Part shown: positions 60,413-64,000 of the stretch, in pieces
Layout of the letters: every line of letters begins with the position of its first letter
Numbering within the stretch: the first letter of the stretch is position 1
Assembly: GCA_963921825.1 (NCBI GenBank)
Contig: OY997594.1
Coordinates: forward strand, 10,669,001-10,733,000
DNA: 64,000 bases
Source of the DNA: Erodium maritimum
Taxonomy: Eukaryota > Streptophyta > Magnoliopsida > Geraniales > Geraniaceae
Reading direction: 5' to 3'
Translations under genes and position numbers: made by a program
Notes under the pieces: model-generated
What the model was told of the DNA's origin: nothing
Database searches by the model: none
What the model saw: the letters and a program-made list of their open reading frames with translations, nothing else

Positions 60413-61134
60413 TGGTGGCTTGGCTAGGTCTAGGTTATGGGTATAGAGAATTCTAAAGGGACACAAGACAAGCTTGTTTCAGAATTACTTGTGACTACAA
60501 TCAACAGTGCTTAAATACAGATTATAGACCAATCATTTTGAGGTCTAACTACTAACCAACCCAGCAAAACATAAAACATAAATCCAATCCATAATCAGTA
60601 GACAAAAAAAATTGATTCAACAAAATTTCAACAGCAAAAGACTCTTCAATTCCAATCCAGAACCAGATATGAACATGGAACAATGAAAACCCGTCAACTC
60701 AAAGACATGAACATACACCTATCATTATTATTGCAATTACACATAAAAAATCATCATTACGCATACACCTCTTCGAATCATATTTTAAATCGAAGCCATC
60801 CTATGGTCGCTAGATAGTCTCACCATCTCTCAAGTCCCAAAACCCCATCTCCTACCATCTCTATATCCAGTCAGTCTCCTTAACGCACAACCTAAAACAA
60901 GGTATATCCATGACGCATCTTGTCTATGTCCATATAAGAGGCAATCTAAAATCTTCATCATTGAAAAAAAACCCTAACTTGGACTCCAGAGAGCAGGGAG
61001 AGGAGGAAAGGGGTTGTAGTAGTCGAAAGTACCTGGAGATCTACCTCCACCTTTGAGCTTCTCCGCATCGTCGAGCTCCTCCCATGCATCATCGTCTCCT
61101 TGTTTTTCATCTCAGGAAAAGAAAAAAAAGAGGC
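60413..61134. other. Spacer left of the copia element
   Basis: AT-rich, no gene recognised. A C/T-rich patch near 60960-61090 may be old LINE leader sequence. Confidence 0.35.
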
Positions 61135-61139
61135 ACCAG

Positions 61140-64000
61140 TGTTAAAATATGCTCCTTATCTTAATTAGTTGTGATCTTGTTTAGTAGGTCCTAGTCTTTA
61201 GGTCTGTTAAGATAATATATTTGCTTTCCTTGTAATCCGGCAACTAAAGCCATGATAGTAGGATTAAGTTGTAATTTATCACTACTATAAAAGGCACCCA
61301 ACACCATGATTAGTGTGTGGGATTCCAAATTGATTATCTCTCTAATTAACTCTTTATATGGTATCAGAGCCTGGTTCAATCTTCTTTGAAAAATGACTAC
61401 AGGGAGCAGCGCTTCATCTTCCATGGCTGCCATCTCAACAACATCAGGTCTACTTCCAACACCCTCATTTAATCACATGATCAACCTCAAGCTCAACCAA
61501 GAGAATTATCTCTTATGGAAAGCACAAATGATGCCCTATCTCCGAAGTCAACAACTCTTGGGTTATGTTGACGGCTCGTATACCGAACCCAAGAAGGAGA
61601 TCAATACCACCACTGAAACAGGTACCAAACAGGAGCCTAATCTTGAGTACCAGAATTGGCTACAACGAGATCAGACAGTATTAAGTGCCATCCTCTCATC
61701 ACTGGCCCCAGAGATATTATCTCAGGTACTTCTTCTCAATACATCTTATGAAGTATGGACAGCCCTTGAACGCAGATTCGCATCATAATCCAAGGCACGA
61801 ATCATGCATGTTCGACGTCAACTTGCCATGGTCCAAAAGAAGGGAATGACAATGGAAGCTTATCTCAGCAAAGTCAAGGCCCTGGCCGACTCATTGAGAA
61901 CCTGCGGTGTTGCTCTATCAGAAGAAGAAGTCGTAGCATACATGCTCACCGGCTTGGATAATGACTACGATCCGATCGTGACGGCACTCACCACCAAGAC
62001 CGAACCAGTCACCTTGAATGATGCATATGCTCATCTTTTAAACTTTGAAATGCGACAGGAACAAAACCAAACTGTGATGCAGGTGAACTTGATGGCACAT
62101 GGAGGTCGTGGCACAGGGCGCGGTCGTGGTGGACGTAGCCGAAGCGGGTACAACCAGAACCGCAATGGACATGCCTTTGATCGAGACAACCGTGACCGTA
62201 TCCAAAGCTTCAACAACTACAACACAAACAAACCAACGTGCCAAGTATGTGGTAAAATGGGACATGTTGCTCTAAAATGTTACCACCGCTTCGACCATTC
62301 GTATCAGGCTGAGGAGAACAAGGTAGCTGTTGCAGCACACACCTCGCCGGGATATACAATAGATACGAATTGGTACTCAGACTCAGGCGCAACTGATCAT
62401 ATTACTGGAGAGATTGATCGCCTAACCGTTAGAGAAAAATATGGCGGTAAAGATCAAGTGCAAGCTGCTAATGGATCAGGTATGCATATTTCCCATATTG
62501 GTTATTCACAGATTCATACTCCTTATCAAAAACTTCATCTTACAAATATCCTTCACGTCCCAAAAGCCTCAAAGAACCTTTTGTCTGTTCATCGATTTAC
62601 TTCCGATAACGATGTAATGTTTGAGTTTTATCCTAATCATTTTGCCATCAAGGATTTGGCCACGAGGAAGGTGCTCCTTCAAGGTCGTAGTAAAGGCGGC
62701 TTATACCCCATACCTTCCAACATTGCTACTACAACCAAGAGCGCTTTTTCTAGCATCCGGACCTCACATAAACAATGGCATCACCGACTGGGTCATCCGT
62801 CATCTGCCATTGTACAACAAATTGTGCAACTCAATAAACTCCCTTGTTCTAGCAACAATAATGTTAGTTTTGTTTGTGATGCCTGTCAATGTGCCAAAAG
62901 TCACCAACTTCCATTTACCTTATCAAATAATGTATCTTCTTTGTCTCTTGAACATGTTTGTTCTGATGTTTGGGGACATGCACTTATCTCGGTGGGAGGA
63001 CACAAGTACTATGTGAGCTTTATTGATGATTTTAGAAAATTTGTGTGGATTTATCCGTTGAAGTTCAAATCTGAAGTTGCTAATGTGTTTGTTCAGTGGC
63101 AGAAACATGTTGAGCGATTACTTGACACGAAAATTCTTTGTATCCAATCTGATTGGGGAGGAGAGTATGAAAAATTACACTCTATCCTTAATCAAATTGG
63201 TATTTCACATCGTGTCTCATGTCCACACACACATCAACAGAATGGTGCAGCTGAAAGGAAGCATCGACATATAGTCGAAATAGGCACGTCTCTTCTTAGC
63301 GCAGCTTCTATGCCACTCAAATTTTGGGACGAAGCTTTTCAAACTGCAGTCTACCTCATTAACAGACTTCCCAGCAAGGTCATCGGATCAAACACTCCAC
63401 TAGAGCGACTTTTTGGTACAAAACCAGATTATACACTTCTGAAAACTTTTGGTTGTGCTTGTTGGCCAAATCTCCGACCATATAACTCTCATAAATTTCA
63501 GTTCAGGTCAAGAAGATGTGTGTTCTTAGGGTACAGTACCTTACACAAAGGTTACAAGTGCCTCGATCCTTCTACTGGGAGGGTTTATGTCTCCAGAGAC
63601 GTTGTGTTTGATGAACAAGTTTTTCCGTTCTCTGAAATTTCTCCTCCCTCAAACATAAGTTATACCGAACATGAAGTTCTTTTACCTAGTTTACCTCCAC
63701 CAACCAATCCCATAATCCCGAATGAATCTGTGACTAATCAGTTGGAAAATATGCATACTTCATCTAACGCTACTTTGCAGCAATTTGATCCTGTTTTACA
63801 GGCTGACGATTGTGAGGACCCTATACCAAGTGAGACGGTGGAAAACAACTTGACAGATGACATAACTTCTCCAACGGGTGAAACAAATGCCTCGATCTCT
63901 AATGAAGCAACTCATGAAGACGCTGCTGCATCGAGTGAAGCTATTGTTCAGCACCCAATGCAAACTCGTTTAAAAGCCGGCATTCGAAAAACCAAGGAGT
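61140..64000 (+). mobile_element. Ty1/copia LTR retrotransposon, left part (runs off the window)
   Basis: The 5' LTR spans about 61140-61358 (short, about 218 bp, starts TG, TATAAAAG box at 61286). A primer site for initiator Met tRNA, TGGTATCAGAGCC, begins at 61359. The body follows in the copia order: gag from 61393, a CCHC zinc knuckle near 62236-62290, an aspartic protease (DSGATDH) near 62380, the GAG-pre-integrase histidines near 62780, an integrase core from about 62900 to 63400, and the start of the reverse transcriptase at 63955. The rest and the 3' LTR lie beyond 64000. The part in view looks almost whole, with about one visible break, so it is a fairly young fossil. The likely left target site is ACCAG (61135-61139). 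Confidence 0.92.

Overview
The window is nuclear DNA of a flowering plant, most likely a eudicot. The genes have many short introns with GT/AG borders, the protein families are plant-specific (R2R3-MYB, BEE-type bHLH, plant acyl-ACP thioesterase, plant universal stress proteins, plant S1/P1 nuclease), and most of the rest is retrotransposon debris. I cannot name the species.

Layout. 1-2989: AT-rich, no recognisable gene. 2990-4080 (-): R2R3-MYB of the MYB62/MYB116 group, with a TATA box and two G-boxes upstream. 5138-14594: mainly LINE (L1-type) remains, including a short copy bounded by a 12-bp target-site duplication (TSD). 15724-17259 (+): a six-exon BEE-like bHLH gene. 17540-18331: a hAT-type non-autonomous DNA transposon with a perfect 8-bp TSD. 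18443-27900: copies of one LTR family with unusually long (about 3 kb) LTRs, one a clean solo LTR and the others clustered in reverse orientation. 27904-30289: two LINE remains.

30489-42124 is the gene-rich core. It holds a chloroplast ALT-type acyl-ACP thioesterase (intron 2 carries a 1.1-kb long-inverted-repeat transposon), three tandem universal stress protein genes, and on the minus strand a secreted S1/P1 nuclease with all nine expected zinc ligands. 43040-51100 is repeats again: a PIF/Harbinger-like Myb fragment, another LTR copy and several LINE derivatives. 51644-52657 is a single-exon gene for a membrane protein of unknown function. 53202-56197 is a second clean solo LTR. 57100-60410 has two inverted LINE ORF1 fragments. 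From 61140 to the end lies the left half of a Ty1/copia element.

The genes do not form a pathway. The three universal stress genes are a tandem duplication cluster; the others are independent neighbours. The least expected signals are a small RNA hairpin kept in all six copies of the long LTR family just before a splice-acceptor-like site, different minisatellites at the equivalent place in different copies, and several short LINE derivatives that keep both ends but lack the reverse-transcriptase core.
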